Assembly: GCA_947259985.1 (NCBI GenBank)
Contig: CAMYOJ010000012.1
Coordinates: 24,693-88,692 of the forward strand
Direction of reading: 5' to 3'
DNA: 64,000 nt
From: an uncultured Woeseiaceae bacterium
GTDB taxonomy: Bacteria; Pseudomonadota; Gammaproteobacteria; Steroidobacterales; Woeseiaceae
The translations under genes were made by a program, and so were the position numbers. The notes beneath the pieces are model-generated. The model did not search any database. It had not been told where the DNA came from and worked only from the letters and a program-made list of their open reading frames with translations. This document shows, piece after piece, positions 1 through 9,262 of the stretch. Positions within the stretch are counted from its first letter, which is position 1, and the number at the start of each line of letters is the position of its first letter.

Positions 1-332
1 GTACACAACGTGTACGTAACGACGACCGTATCGACGCTGTTGTCCTCGAGGGGTATTTCCTCGCCCGGCAGATCGATCAGCTCGATGTCGATGGGGCTGG
101 CCGCCAGGCGCTTACCGGCAAGACGACGCATTCCTTCCGAGGGTTCGAGACCCCAAACCCGCCGCACCTTGTCGTTATCGTAGAAGGGCAGGTTCAGGCC
201 GCTTCCGAATCCGATTTCCAACACGTCGCCACGGGCCTTCGGTACTATTTTCTGCCTTTGCTTCCGTGCCGGCTTTACGCCGCACACGAGATTCGTCATC
301 CGCGGCAAAATGCGATCTTCGTACCAGCTCAC
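1..332 (-). CDS. class I SAM-dependent methyltransferase (3' end outside window)
   Basis: Minus-strand reading from GTG at 332: VSWYEDRILPRMTNLVCGVKPARKQRQKIVPKARGDVLEIGFGSGLNLPFYDN; SAM-binding GFGSGLN motif; GTGA overlap with the upstream gene stop. Not the 175..357 ORF in the track. Confidence 0.75.
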   Translation of the reverse strand, partial: MSWYEDRILPRMTNLVCGVKPARKQRQKIVPKARGDVLEIGFGSGLNLPFYDNDKVRRVWGLEPSEGMRRLAGKRLAASPIDIELIDLPGEEIPLEDNSVDTVVVTYTLC

Positions 333-1060
333 CGCACCATCTCGCTGATCCGGACAAGCTCGAAACCCTCGCGCTCGAGTTCGCTCAACTCCCGTTCGAG
401 CAGGTCGAGGGTGGCGCGATAAGGATGGCCAATTGCCACGACCCTGCCTCGCTTGAGCGCCAGCCGCTTCATGCGGGCAAATTCCCTTTCGACGGTTTCA
501 GGCGAGCGATCCGGGTCGAGAAAAACGTCGCGCTTGATCGCGTCAACGCCCGCTTCGGCTGCTATCTGCAATGCAACGCTGTGGTGGGTAGTAAAACTGT
601 CCACGAAAAACAGGTTGTCGCGTGCACTGATCTCTTCCATGAGCCACTGCATGTGCCCGGGGTGACGAGTCAGCAGGCTGCCGCGATGGCCGTTAACGCC
701 AATCGCGTGCGGCACAGATTCGAGTGCCTCTTCGAAGACGGAACCGACCCGCTCCCGGCTCATGTCGAGCTCGATGCTAACCGGGTCACTGGACGCCTCT
801 TCGGAATTCGCTTGCAGCGGCAAGTGAACGAGCACCTCCTTGCCATTTTCATGCGCGTGACGAGCGAGCATCTCAGCTCGTGGTGCGCCCGGTATCACGC
901 CGAATGCCAGCGGTCCTGGCAAAGCAATGGCGCGACGCCCGGCATCCAACTGATAACCGAGATCGTCGATGATAATGGCGATGTGCGCGCGCGCACCGGC
1001 GCCCGTATGCGTCGCGAAAAGCAGCAGCGCCGCTGCGAAGCACCCCCTGGCAGCCGTCAT
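329..1060 (-). CDS. divergent polysaccharide deacetylase family protein (YibQ-like)
   Basis: Signal peptide then HIAIIIDDLGYQLDAGRRAIALPGPLAFGVIPGAP, typical of the YibQ/DUF610 family; located next to ctpA and envC. Confidence 0.85.
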   Translation of the reverse strand: MTAARGCFAAALLLFATHTGAGARAHIAIIIDDLGYQLDAGRRAIALPGPLAFGVIPGAPRAEMLARHAHENGKEVLVHLPLQANSEEASSDPVSIELDMSRERVGSVFEEALESVPHAIGVNGHRGSLLTRHPGHMQWLMEEISARDNLFFVDSFTTHHSVALQIAAEAGVDAIKRDVFLDPDRSPETVEREFARMKRLALKRGRVVAIGHPYRATLDLLERELSELEREGFELVRISEMVR

Positions 1061-2301
1061 TGGGCCTTGCTGTGCATCACCGAGCGAGGCTGCAGGTACT
1101 GGAGCGCCTCGGCCAACTGCATGTCCGCCTCACTATCAAGCGTGCCCGAGAGGCTGAGGTCGGGGAAACCGGGCGTATCCTGGACAAACACATCCGGCGT
1201 AATTCCCACATCGTGGATAGAGTCACCCGACGGCGTGTAATAGCGTGACGTCGTTAGCTTGATTGCGCGTCCTTTCGACAGCGGCATCACGGTCTGGACG
1301 AGCCCCTTGCCGAAAGTGCCGGTACCGACGATCAGCGCGCGGTCGTGATCCTGAAGCGCTCCGGCGACGATCTCCGATGCCGAGGCTGAGCCCTCATTGA
1401 CGAGCACCACCATATCGGCGCCATCCAGGATGTCACCACGGTGGGCCGAGCGTCTGAATTGCGAGTCCGCTGAGCGCCCGCTGGCCGTCACGATGACTCC
1501 CGCATCGAGGAACAGGTCGGAGACATCGACGGCTACGTCGAGAACCCCGCCAGGATTGTTGCGCAGGTCGAGCACCAGCCCTTCAAGCATGCCGCCACTG
1601 CTGTCCTGCAATTCGTCAATAGCGCGCCCCAGCTCACGCGCCGTGTTTTCGCTGAACTGGCTGACGCGAACGTAGCCATACGATGGGCTCAGCATCTCGC
1701 GGTGTACGCTCGCCACGCGAATGATCTGGCGACGCATCTCATGGTCTATCGCCACATCGTCTCGAAGTACCGTGACTTTTACCGTGGTGCCGACCTGGCC
1801 GCGCAACTGCCCGATCGTCTGTTGCAGGTTGCTGCTTTCGACGGCGAGGCCGTCGACGGCTATCACCTGGTCACCGCTGCGAATCCCCGAGCGCGCAGCC
1901 GGCGAGCCCGTGATAGGGGTAACGACAGTGACGGCGCCGTCTACTTCGCTGACTTCGATGCCGATGCCCGTGTAGCTTCCCGTGGTGCTGATACGGATGT
2001 CACGGTACTCGCCCGCATCGAGGTATTGAGAATGGGCGTCGAGATCGCTGACCATGCCGCGAATGGCGCTCTCGAGCAGCACCGCATCGTCGATCGGCTC
2101 GACATAATCACGTTTCACGCGCTCGAGCACCTCGGCAAACAGTCGCGCCTGTTCCCAGGCCAGCTCTTCCTTGTCGGGTGAATGGCCGGTGCCGATCAGG
2201 CCGCCGCCTATCGACAGGCTGAAGCCCAGCACGAGGCCAATGACCACCACGAGGATTGCACGAACTTTCAGCGACATACGTTTATCCGGGCGCCGGGACA
2301 A
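1057..2301 (-). CDS. ctpA: S41 family C-terminal processing peptidase
   Basis: PDZ plus S41 protease: GSASASEIVAGALQDHDRALIVGTGTFGKGLVQT; 4-bp overlap with yibQ-like gene. The start may be the internal MSLKVRAIL. Confidence 0.9.
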   Translation of the reverse strand: MSRRPDKRMSLKVRAILVVVIGLVLGFSLSIGGGLIGTGHSPDKEELAWEQARLFAEVLERVKRDYVEPIDDAVLLESAIRGMVSDLDAHSQYLDAGEYRDIRISTTGSYTGIGIEVSEVDGAVTVVTPITGSPAARSGIRSGDQVIAVDGLAVESSNLQQTIGQLRGQVGTTVKVTVLRDDVAIDHEMRRQIIRVASVHREMLSPSYGYVRVSQFSENTARELGRAIDELQDSSGGMLEGLVLDLRNNPGGVLDVAVDVSDLFLDAGVIVTASGRSADSQFRRSAHRGDILDGADMVVLVNEGSASASEIVAGALQDHDRALIVGTGTFGKGLVQTVMPLSKGRAIKLTTSRYYTPSGDSIHDVGITPDVFVQDTPGFPDLSLSGTLDSEADMQLAEALQYLQPRSVMHSKAQ

Positions 2302-2381
2302 AAGTCCATTAAGGCACGACCATCGACCTTAGCATAGCGGCACGCAATAATGTGCGCACAAGATCAACAAACGGCCGCCGC

Positions 2382-3536
2382 CTAACCGCCGGGCCGCCTT
2401 GTCACCCACTGCCGCGGGTTCACGGGTCGGGTGCCGCGACGCAGCTCGAAGTAGAGACCGACCTGTGCCTGGCCGCCGCTATCGCCGACGGTCGCTATGA
2501 CGTCGCCGGGAGCCACCCAGTCGCCGGCTTTCTTGAGCACGGTCTCGTTGTAACCGTACAGGCTCATGTAGCCCTCGCCATGATCCACGATCACGAGCAA
2601 TCCCATCCCGGCCAGCCAGTCGGCGAACGCGATACGGCCATGATAAACGGCGCGAACCTCGCGGCCGCGTTGCGTACCGAGGACGACGCCGTTCCACTTT
2701 ATCTGGCCACCGGCGCGTGGCTGGCCAAAATCATGCAATAAGGTGCCGGCGACCGGCCACGTGAGCTTGCCTTTGTGGCTGCTGAACGGTTCCTCGGAAC
2801 TTATGGGGTAATCCGACAAAATCGTCGTCAGCTCTGCGATCAGGCGGCTCAGGTCTTTTTCCTGCTGGGCCAGGCGCTCGACCTCCTGGCCTTCGTCGGC
2901 GATTTTCTGCCGCAAGCGCGCCAGCAAGGCCGTGCGACTTTCCTGGGTGTCGTTGAGCTTGCCCAGCTCCGCGTAGCGCGACCGCGCCAACTCGGCAAGG
3001 CGTGCCTCTTCCGCCGCGATCTGCGCGCGCAGCGATTCGAGCTCGCGGATCTGTTCGATCACCGCATCGATATTCTCGGCGCGGTAGTCGTTGAGGTAGC
3101 GGTAGTAGGCCATGAGCCGGCCGAGTGTTGCGGGGTCCCGCTGGTTCAGGAGCAGGCGGATCTTCTCCTGGCTACCGCTCATGTAGGCGGCGCGCACCTG
3201 TGACGCGAGCGCTTCAGACTCCTCGTCGAGAGCCGCTTCGCGTTCGGCCAGGTCCCGATCCAGGGCGTCCTTCTTGTTTGCCGTGAATCGCCGCTGCTGC
3301 TCGATCTCCTTAAGCCGAATTCGCTGTTCGGCGATCGCCACCTCGATGTCCTGCAGCTCGCCGGTCAGCCGGTCCCGCTCGGTGGCGCTTTCGTCCATGC
3401 TTTCCTTGAGGACGCTGATGCGCTGCCGGACCTCCTCGAGCTCTCTCTCCTTGATGCTCGCGAGGTCACCTTCCTGCGCCCCGACCGCCGTCATCATGGC
3501 CAGGAGCGCCACGACATAGCCTTTTCGCCACTTCAT
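2382..3536 (-). CDS. envC: murein hydrolase activator EnvC (coiled coil plus LytM/M23 domain)
   Basis: Long coiled coil followed by a M23 domain (GREVRAVYHGRIAFADWLAGMGLLVIVDHGEGYMSLYGYNE). Confidence 0.9.
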   Translation of the reverse strand: MKWRKGYVVALLAMMTAVGAQEGDLASIKERELEEVRQRISVLKESMDESATERDRLTGELQDIEVAIAEQRIRLKEIEQQRRFTANKKDALDRDLAEREAALDEESEALASQVRAAYMSGSQEKIRLLLNQRDPATLGRLMAYYRYLNDYRAENIDAVIEQIRELESLRAQIAAEEARLAELARSRYAELGKLNDTQESRTALLARLRQKIADEGQEVERLAQQEKDLSRLIAELTTILSDYPISSEEPFSSHKGKLTWPVAGTLLHDFGQPRAGGQIKWNGVVLGTQRGREVRAVYHGRIAFADWLAGMGLLVIVDHGEGYMSLYGYNETVLKKAGDWVAPGDVIATVGDSGGQAQVGLYFELRRGTRPVNPRQWVTRRPGG

Positions 3537-3642
3537 GGGCGCGAGTGTAGAGCCTCGAGGCTATTCCCGCTCGCGAATACGCGTATAATTCCGGGTTTTG
3601 GCATCATCAAGGCGCGACACCCTGCGCCGAAACTATTGATTC

Positions 3643-4101
3643 ATGGACAAAATTCTAGAATTCACGAGCAATCACATGCTGCTCGTGTCCGCGCTGATGA
3701 TCAGCTTTTTTCTCGTCGTGTTCTCCGAATTGCGCCGCAAGGCCAGTGGGCTGATCAACGTCGAGGCCAGCGACGCCGTCAAGCTGATCAACAATGACGC
3801 TGTTGTGGTCGACATTCGCAGTGCCGACGCATTCGCCCGTGGCCACATCGTTAATGCGAAGAATATCCCCCCGGACGAACTGGCAAGCCGCCTGTCGCAG
3901 CTCGAGCAATACAAGGCCAACCCGGTCATCGCCGTATGCGACAATGGCATAACTTCGACACGCGCGGTCAATACGTTGCGAGGCGCCGGTTTCGAAAGCG
4001 CCTATGGGCTCAAAGGTGGCATGACCAACTGGAACCAGGCCGGTCTGCCCGTCGTTACCGGAAAGAAGACGCGCAGCAAGTCTGGTAAGAAACGCAAGTA
4101 A
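3643..4101 (+). CDS. membrane-anchored rhodanese-like protein (YibN type)
   Basis: N-terminal TM helix; rhodanese domain VVDIRSADAFARGHIVNAKNIP and VAVCDNG; upstream of grxC-secB. Confidence 0.85.
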   Translation: MDKILEFTSNHMLLVSALMISFFLVVFSELRRKASGLINVEASDAVKLINNDAVVVDIRSADAFARGHIVNAKNIPPDELASRLSQLEQYKANPVIAVCDNGITSTRAVNTLRGAGFESAYGLKGGMTNWNQAGLPVVTGKKTRSKSGKKRK

Positions 4102-4102
4102 C

Positions 4103-4360
4103 GTGGGTAACAAGGTCATAATTTACGGCAATGCGACCTGTCCTTTTTGCGGAGCAGCGCGCATGCTGCTCACAAAAAAAGCAGTCGAGTTTGAAGACAT
4201 CCAGGTTGCCAGCGATCCCGCATTGTTCGCGGAAATGCGGGAAAAGAGCGGCCGACAGACGGTGCCGCAGATATTTATCGGCGACACCCACGTCGGCGGA
4301 TTTGATGAACTTTATGCTCTCGAACAGAGTGGAGAGCTGGACAAGCTGCTCGCCGAATAG
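4103..4360 (+). CDS. grxC: glutaredoxin 3
   Basis: CPFC active site, TVPQIFIGDTHVGGFDEL. Confidence 0.93.
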   Translation: MGNKVIIYGNATCPFCGAARMLLTKKAVEFEDIQVASDPALFAEMREKSGRQTVPQIFIGDTHVGGFDELYALEQSGELDKLLAE

Positions 4361-4395
4361 GCGGACAAGCGATTTTTTAATAGACAGGAAATACG

Positions 4396-4860
4396 ATGGC
4401 AGAACAGGAACAAGCCGCTGAAAAGCGCTTATCGATCAGCAAGATTTATCTGAAGGATTTTTCGTTCGAGTCTCCACAGACGCCGGGCATTTTTCGCCAG
4501 AGTGACTGGAAGCCGGACACGAACCTGAACCTGCGCAGCGCGCATAGCCCGGCCGATAGCGATCACCATGAAATCACGCTGACGATCACGGTCGAAGCCA
4601 AGCAGGACGACCAAACCTGCTTCCTGATCGAGCTGCAGCAGGCCGGCCTTTTCGAGATCGCCGGTTACGAGGGCGAAGAGCTCAAGGCAATTATTGGCAG
4701 CTTTTGCCCAAACATCCTGTTTCCTTACGCCCGCGAGTCGATCGCGTCGCTGATTCAAAAGGGCGGCTTCCCGGAGTTTGTGTTGCAGCCCATTAATTTC
4801 GACGCGCTCTATATGCAGGCGCAACAACAGGCGGCTGAACAAGCCGTGGAGGCTCACTGA
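4396..4860 (+). CDS. secB: protein-export chaperone SecB
   Basis: SecB-like IYLKDFSFESPQTPGIF and FPYARESIASLIQKGGFPEFVLQPINFDALY. Confidence 0.95.
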   Translation: MAEQEQAAEKRLSISKIYLKDFSFESPQTPGIFRQSDWKPDTNLNLRSAHSPADSDHHEITLTITVEAKQDDQTCFLIELQQAGLFEIAGYEGEELKAIIGSFCPNILFPYARESIASLIQKGGFPEFVLQPINFDALYMQAQQQAAEQAVEAH

Positions 4861-4889
4861 TACACAACGACACGCGAGAAACCGTTGCC

Positions 4890-5879
4890 GTGATCGGCGC
4901 CGGTTCCTGGGGCACGGCGCTGGCGCTGCAATTCGCCCGCTCCGGCCACGACGTTCGGCTGGGCGGATTGTTTGAGATCGACCAACTCGAGGCCATGGTC
5001 GAAAAGCGCGAGAATAAGCGCTACCTGCCTGGCGCTCGCTTCCCGGACAACCTGGTCGCCTGCCCGAAGCTCGAGGACTGTCTCGAGGGTGCGCGCGATA
5101 TTCTCGTTGCCGTGCCGAGCCACGGGTTGCGCGACACTCTGACGAAGATCAAGCCGATGCTCGGGCCGGACTCGCGCGTGTGCTGGGCCACCAAAGGCTT
5201 CGAACTGAGCACGGGCAAGCTGCCGCATCAGGTTGCCGCCGAAGTGCTGGGCCCGGATTTCCCGGTCGCCGTACTTTCCGGTCCAACGTTTGCCAAGGAA
5301 GTCGGCGCCGGCCTGCCGACGGCGATGACCATCGCCTCCAACGATGATGCGTTTGCGCGGTCACTCGCCAAGGCGATTTCCAGTGACAACTTCCGCGCCT
5401 ACACGTCTGACGACGTTATCGGCGTCGAGGTCGGTGGCGCGGTCAAGAATGCGCTGGCGATCGGGGCGGGCATGTCGGACGGCCTCGGCTTCGGCGCCAA
5501 CACGCGCATTGCGCTGATCAACCGTGGCCTCGTTGAGCTGATGCGCCTCGGCGTCGCGCTCGGCGCAAAGAAAGAGACGTTCATGGGCCTGGCCGGCATG
5601 GGGGACCTGGTCCTCACCTGCACCGACAACCTGTCGCGAAATCGTCGCATGGGCCTCGCACTTGCAGCCGGCAACACGATCGAGGAGGCACAGGAAGAAA
5701 TCCAGCAGGTCGTCGAGGGCGTTAAGGCCGCCAAGGCGGTGCACGAAGTCGCCGAGGAGCTGGGTATCGAAATGCCCATCGTTAACCAGGTCTACCGCAT
5801 CCTCTATGAAGGCCTGACGCCGCGCGAGGCGGTCGAGGCACTCATGAGCCGCGAGCTCAAGCCCGAATCCGAACACTAG
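4890..5879 (+). CDS. gpsA: NAD(P)-dependent glycerol-3-phosphate dehydrogenase (start uncertain, see findings)
   Basis: IGAGSWGTALALQFARSGHDV, KGFE, SGPTFAKEV, AGMGDLVLTC motifs. The true start may be upstream, around 4857-4860. Confidence 0.93.
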   Translation: MIGAGSWGTALALQFARSGHDVRLGGLFEIDQLEAMVEKRENKRYLPGARFPDNLVACPKLEDCLEGARDILVAVPSHGLRDTLTKIKPMLGPDSRVCWATKGFELSTGKLPHQVAAEVLGPDFPVAVLSGPTFAKEVGAGLPTAMTIASNDDAFARSLAKAISSDNFRAYTSDDVIGVEVGGAVKNALAIGAGMSDGLGFGANTRIALINRGLVELMRLGVALGAKKETFMGLAGMGDLVLTCTDNLSRNRRMGLALAAGNTIEEAQEEIQQVVEGVKAAKAVHEVAEELGIEMPIVNQVYRILYEGLTPREAVEALMSRELKPESEH

Positions 5880-5952
5880 CCTGTCGACTCGAATTTCTAC
5901 CTCGAGGTACCAGGCTTAATCCGTAAATCATAAGAACAACAAGGGGAATACG

Positions 5953-7434
5953 ATGGACCGACGGAGTTTCTGCAAGACCACACTTGCAGCCAGCATGGCT
6001 GCCGCTTACCCGCTTATCGGCGGCTGCGGACAAAAAACCGCAACCGAAGCCGATACGAGCATACGCGCCGTTTCGCTGGACGGTGCGGAGATAGAACTCG
6101 AAAAAGCGGCCATCAAGGAACTCGGCGAGGCCCTCTCTGGCCCGGTCATGTTATCGGGTCATCCCGACTACGACGGCGCGCGGCAAATCTGGAACGGCAT
6201 GCATGACAAGCGGCCGGCACTGATCGCTCGCTGCCTGACGAGCGAGGACGTCTCGAACGCCGTAACCTTTGCCCGCGAGCGAGAATTGCTCGTCGCTGTC
6301 CGCGGCGGTGGGCACAGCTGGCCCGGGAAATCGGTCTGCGACGACGGCCTCATGATCGACCTTTCGCACATGCGCAACGTCGAGGCCAATGCCGAGACCC
6401 GGCGCGCATTCGCCGGCGGCGGCGCGTTACTCGGCCATCTCGACGACGCAACACTTGCCAAGGGACTGGTAACGACGGCAGGTGTAGTTTCGCACACTGG
6501 CGTTGGCGGCTACACGCTGGGCGGTGGTTTCGGCAGGCTGAATCGCAAGTACGGCCTCACGATCGACAACCTGCGTTCCGCAGAGATCATCACGGCGGAC
6601 GGCCAGGTCCGCACGGTCAGCGAAGAGCAGGACGCCGATCTCTTCTGGGCAATTCGCGGCGGCGGCGGCAACTTCGGCGTCGTTACTCAGTTCGAATACG
6701 AGGTCCATCCGTTCGATCGCAACGTGCTGTCCGGACTCATTGTCTGGCCCATCGACCAGGCGCCCGACGTGCTCGATTTCTATGCCGGGTGGCAGGAGGG
6801 ATTGTCGCGCGAGATGTACACGGGCCCGGCGATGCTGACGCATCCGGAGGCCGGTAACGTCATCGCGATGGAGGTCGTGTACAACGGCGACCCGGCGCAG
6901 GGCGAGAAAGAGCTGGCGCCGCTGCGTGCCATTGGCTCGCCGATCGACGATGGCGTCAAGGTGCAGGACTACAAGGTCCTCCAGACACACGAAGACGCGA
7001 CCGTTGCACACGGCATTCGTTCCTACGCGAAAAACGCGATGGTCGGGGAGTTTTCGCAGGGCCTGGTCGACGACATGGTTGACTCGTACATCGCCGATCC
7101 TCGCGCAGCGATCTTTACGCATACCTGTGGCGGCGCCGTCAGCGATGTTGGCGAAACCGATACCGCGTTCCCGCACCGCAATGCCGAGACGATGCTCGTT
7201 TTTTTCACGGGGTGGATGGATCCCGCGCAGGATGCCGAAGGCAAGCAGCTGTGTCGTGACTGGCACGCCGCGCTCGAAAAGCATTCTGGCGGTTACTACG
7301 ACAATATCGAGCAGGAAGGCGATACGCGCGTTGCGCGGAACTTCGGACCAAACTATGACCGCCTGCGTCAGATCAAGTCCGAGTACGATCCGGGAAACCT
7401 GTTCCGCTTGAACAGCAACATCGAGCCGGCCTGA
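5953..7434 (+). CDS. FAD-linked oxidase with BBE-type C-terminus, Tat/lipoprotein-like signal
   Basis: DRRSFCKTTLAASMAAAYPLIGGCG leader; VRGGGHSWPGKS FAD motif; GGGFGRLNRKYGLTIDNL; C-terminal NFGPNYDRLRQIKSEYDPGNLFRLN. Confidence 0.88.
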   Translation: MDRRSFCKTTLAASMAAAYPLIGGCGQKTATEADTSIRAVSLDGAEIELEKAAIKELGEALSGPVMLSGHPDYDGARQIWNGMHDKRPALIARCLTSEDVSNAVTFARERELLVAVRGGGHSWPGKSVCDDGLMIDLSHMRNVEANAETRRAFAGGGALLGHLDDATLAKGLVTTAGVVSHTGVGGYTLGGGFGRLNRKYGLTIDNLRSAEIITADGQVRTVSEEQDADLFWAIRGGGGNFGVVTQFEYEVHPFDRNVLSGLIVWPIDQAPDVLDFYAGWQEGLSREMYTGPAMLTHPEAGNVIAMEVVYNGDPAQGEKELAPLRAIGSPIDDGVKVQDYKVLQTHEDATVAHGIRSYAKNAMVGEFSQGLVDDMVDSYIADPRAAIFTHTCGGAVSDVGETDTAFPHRNAETMLVFFTGWMDPAQDAEGKQLCRDWHAALEKHSGGYYDNIEQEGDTRVARNFGPNYDRLRQIKSEYDPGNLFRLNSNIEPA

Positions 7435-7444
7435 TCGAACCGGG

Positions 7445-7909
7445 CTACGCTCCACCCGCAAAATCGAGCTGTCGCCACGCTTCGTAGACGACCACGGCGG
7501 CGGAGTTCGATAGGTTCAGGCTGCGATTGCCCTGTCGCATAGGCAGGCGCAACCGCTGTCCAGGGGGAAGTCCGTCGAGAATCTCCTGCGGAAGGCCGCG
7601 AGTTTCGGGACCGAACAATAACGCGTCACCCTCGCGGAATTCGGCCTGGTCGTAGCGCGTCGAGTTTCTCGTCGACAACGCAAATACCCTCGGCTGGTCG
7701 AGCGCTTCGAGACAGTCATCGAGCGACGCATGCGTCTCGACGCTCGCGAACTCCCTGTAGTCGAGCCCCGCGCGCTTCAGGCGTGGTTCGTCGAGCTCGA
7801 ACCCCAGCGGTTCGATCAGGTGCAGGCCAGTGCCCGTATTCGCGCACAGGCGAATAATATTGCCCGTGTTCGGCGGTATTTCCGGCTCGTAAAGTATGAC
7901 GCTGAACAT
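7445..7909 (-). CDS. trmL: tRNA (cytidine(34)-2'-O)-methyltransferase (SpoU/TrmH class)
   Basis: EPEIPPNTGNIIRLCANTG, LLFGPETRGLP, LRLPMRQGNRSLNLSNSAAVVVYEAWRQL. Confidence 0.93.
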   Translation of the reverse strand: MFSVILYEPEIPPNTGNIIRLCANTGTGLHLIEPLGFELDEPRLKRAGLDYREFASVETHASLDDCLEALDQPRVFALSTRNSTRYDQAEFREGDALLFGPETRGLPQEILDGLPPGQRLRLPMRQGNRSLNLSNSAAVVVYEAWRQLDFAGGA

Positions 7910-7913
7910 TTCG

Positions 7914-7976
7914 GGGACAGTTTACTTAATTGCCCGCAAGCGGGCGAAAGGCGTCGACAATTAAGTAAACTGTCCC
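7914..7976. repeat. palindromic repeat copy 1 (19-bp perfect inverted repeat GGGACAGTTTACTTAATTG / CAATTAAGTAAACTGTCCC with an inner hairpin)
   Basis: Arms 7914-7932 and 7958-7976 are exact reverse complements; interior contains GCCCGC-AA-GCGGGC (7932-7945). Confidence 0.9.
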
Positions 7977-8003
7977 TTAATTGTTCTGTAGAATGCCGCA
8001 CGC

Positions 8004-8939
8004 ATGACGGGCACACCCCACAAATCCCTCTCCACCGAGTTTTGCGGCATGGCGATGGCATCGCCCATCGTTTTGCTCTCGGGGTGTGTCGGCTTCGGCG
8101 AGGAATACACGCGCGTCGAGGGCTTTTCGAATACCGACGTCGGTGCCGTCGTTCTCAAGGGCACGACGGGCGATATGCGCCTGGGCAACCCACCGCACCG
8201 CGTTTACGAGACACCCGACGGCATGCTCAATGCCATTGGCCTGCAGAACCCGGGTGTCGACAAGGTCGTTGACGAGATCCCCCCTGGCCTCGACTTCACT
8301 GAAACGCGCTTCATCGCCAACGTCTCCGGCTCGACCGTCGAGGAGTACGAGCGCGTGACCCGGCGGTTCGACGACTCAGAAATAGATGCGATCGAAATCA
8401 ACATCTCCTGCCCGAACGTCAAGGAGGGTGGTGTCGCGTTCGGCAATGACCCCGAGATGTCGGCGCGCGTCGTTGCAGCCTGCCGCGCTCAGACATCGAA
8501 GCCGTTGATAACGAAGCTGTCGCCGAACCAGACTGACATTCGCGCCAACGCGAAGCTTTGCATCGAATCCGGAACCGACGGATTTGCGGTCATCAATACG
8601 TTGATGGGAATGGCGATCGACGCCGAAACCCGCAAGCCGATCATCGGCAACGTACAGGGCGGCCTGTCCGGCCCCGCCATTAAGCCGATCGCGTTACTGA
8701 AGGTGCGCCAGGTCTACGAGGTGGCCAAACAACATGACGTGCCAATCATCGGACAGGGCGGCATCACGACGGCCAGCGATGCGCTCGAATTTATGATCGC
8801 CGGCGCTGCTGCGGTGGGCGTGGGTACGGCGCTCTTCTATGATCCTCTGGTCTGCACGAAGATCAACGACGGCATTGCCGATTATCTTGTTCGCCACGAG
8901 ATGTCATCGGTGAAAGAACTGGTCGGGTCGCTGGCCTAG
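8004..8939 (+). CDS. class 1B-like dihydroorotate dehydrogenase / dihydropyrimidine dehydrogenase-like FMN protein
   Basis: NISCPNVKEGGVAFG, NTLMGMAIDAETRKPIIGNVQGGLSGPAIKPIALLKVRQVYEV, IIGQGGITTASDALEFMIAGA; no adjacent pyrK. Confidence 0.82.
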   Translation: MTGTPHKSLSTEFCGMAMASPIVLLSGCVGFGEEYTRVEGFSNTDVGAVVLKGTTGDMRLGNPPHRVYETPDGMLNAIGLQNPGVDKVVDEIPPGLDFTETRFIANVSGSTVEEYERVTRRFDDSEIDAIEINISCPNVKEGGVAFGNDPEMSARVVAACRAQTSKPLITKLSPNQTDIRANAKLCIESGTDGFAVINTLMGMAIDAETRKPIIGNVQGGLSGPAIKPIALLKVRQVYEVAKQHDVPIIGQGGITTASDALEFMIAGAAAVGVGTALFYDPLVCTKINDGIADYLVRHEMSSVKELVGSLA

Positions 8940-9016
8940 GCCATGATTGGTCGAATGATGCCGGAGAGTCGGCCGGAATTTCTTCTGCTGGTTCTCGCTG
9001 GCTTGCGGTTCAATGT

Positions 9017-9241
9017 TTGGGGGCGGTCATGACGAATAAGCCGAAATTCCCTTTGTGGGTCATCTTTCTGGATATTGCAGGTACCTTGTTGGTCGCCGGC
9101 GGGCTTTTCGGTCTGTTTGCCGAAGGCAACCCGACCCTCGCGGGCGTCGTTGATCTGAAACGGCTGGCAGTTCCGTTGATCATTCTGGGCGTGTTACTGA
9201 TGGCGCCGCTCGTAATCTATGCGGTGAAGCGGGTGCGATGA
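9017..9241 (+). CDS. small membrane protein of unknown function (two predicted TM segments)
   Basis: 74 aa with hydrophobic segments FPLWVIFLDIAGTLLVAGGLFGLF and LIILGVLLMAPLVIYAV; coding status plausible only. Confidence 0.5.
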   Translation: MGAVMTNKPKFPLWVIFLDIAGTLLVAGGLFGLFAEGNPTLAGVVDLKRLAVPLIILGVLLMAPLVIYAVKRVR

Positions 9242-9262
9242 AGATAGCGTCCGCTGAATAGA

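Noticed and set aside
175-357. 60-aa minus-strand ORF
   Set aside because: Wrong frame; the methyltransferase reading frame (GTG at 332) explains this region.
266-1240. 324-aa plus-strand ORF
   Set aside because: Antisense to the YibQ-like gene and the end of ctpA; those minus-strand products have clear family motifs.
6427-7461. 344-aa minus-strand ORF
   Set aside because: Antisense shadow of the FAD oxidase.
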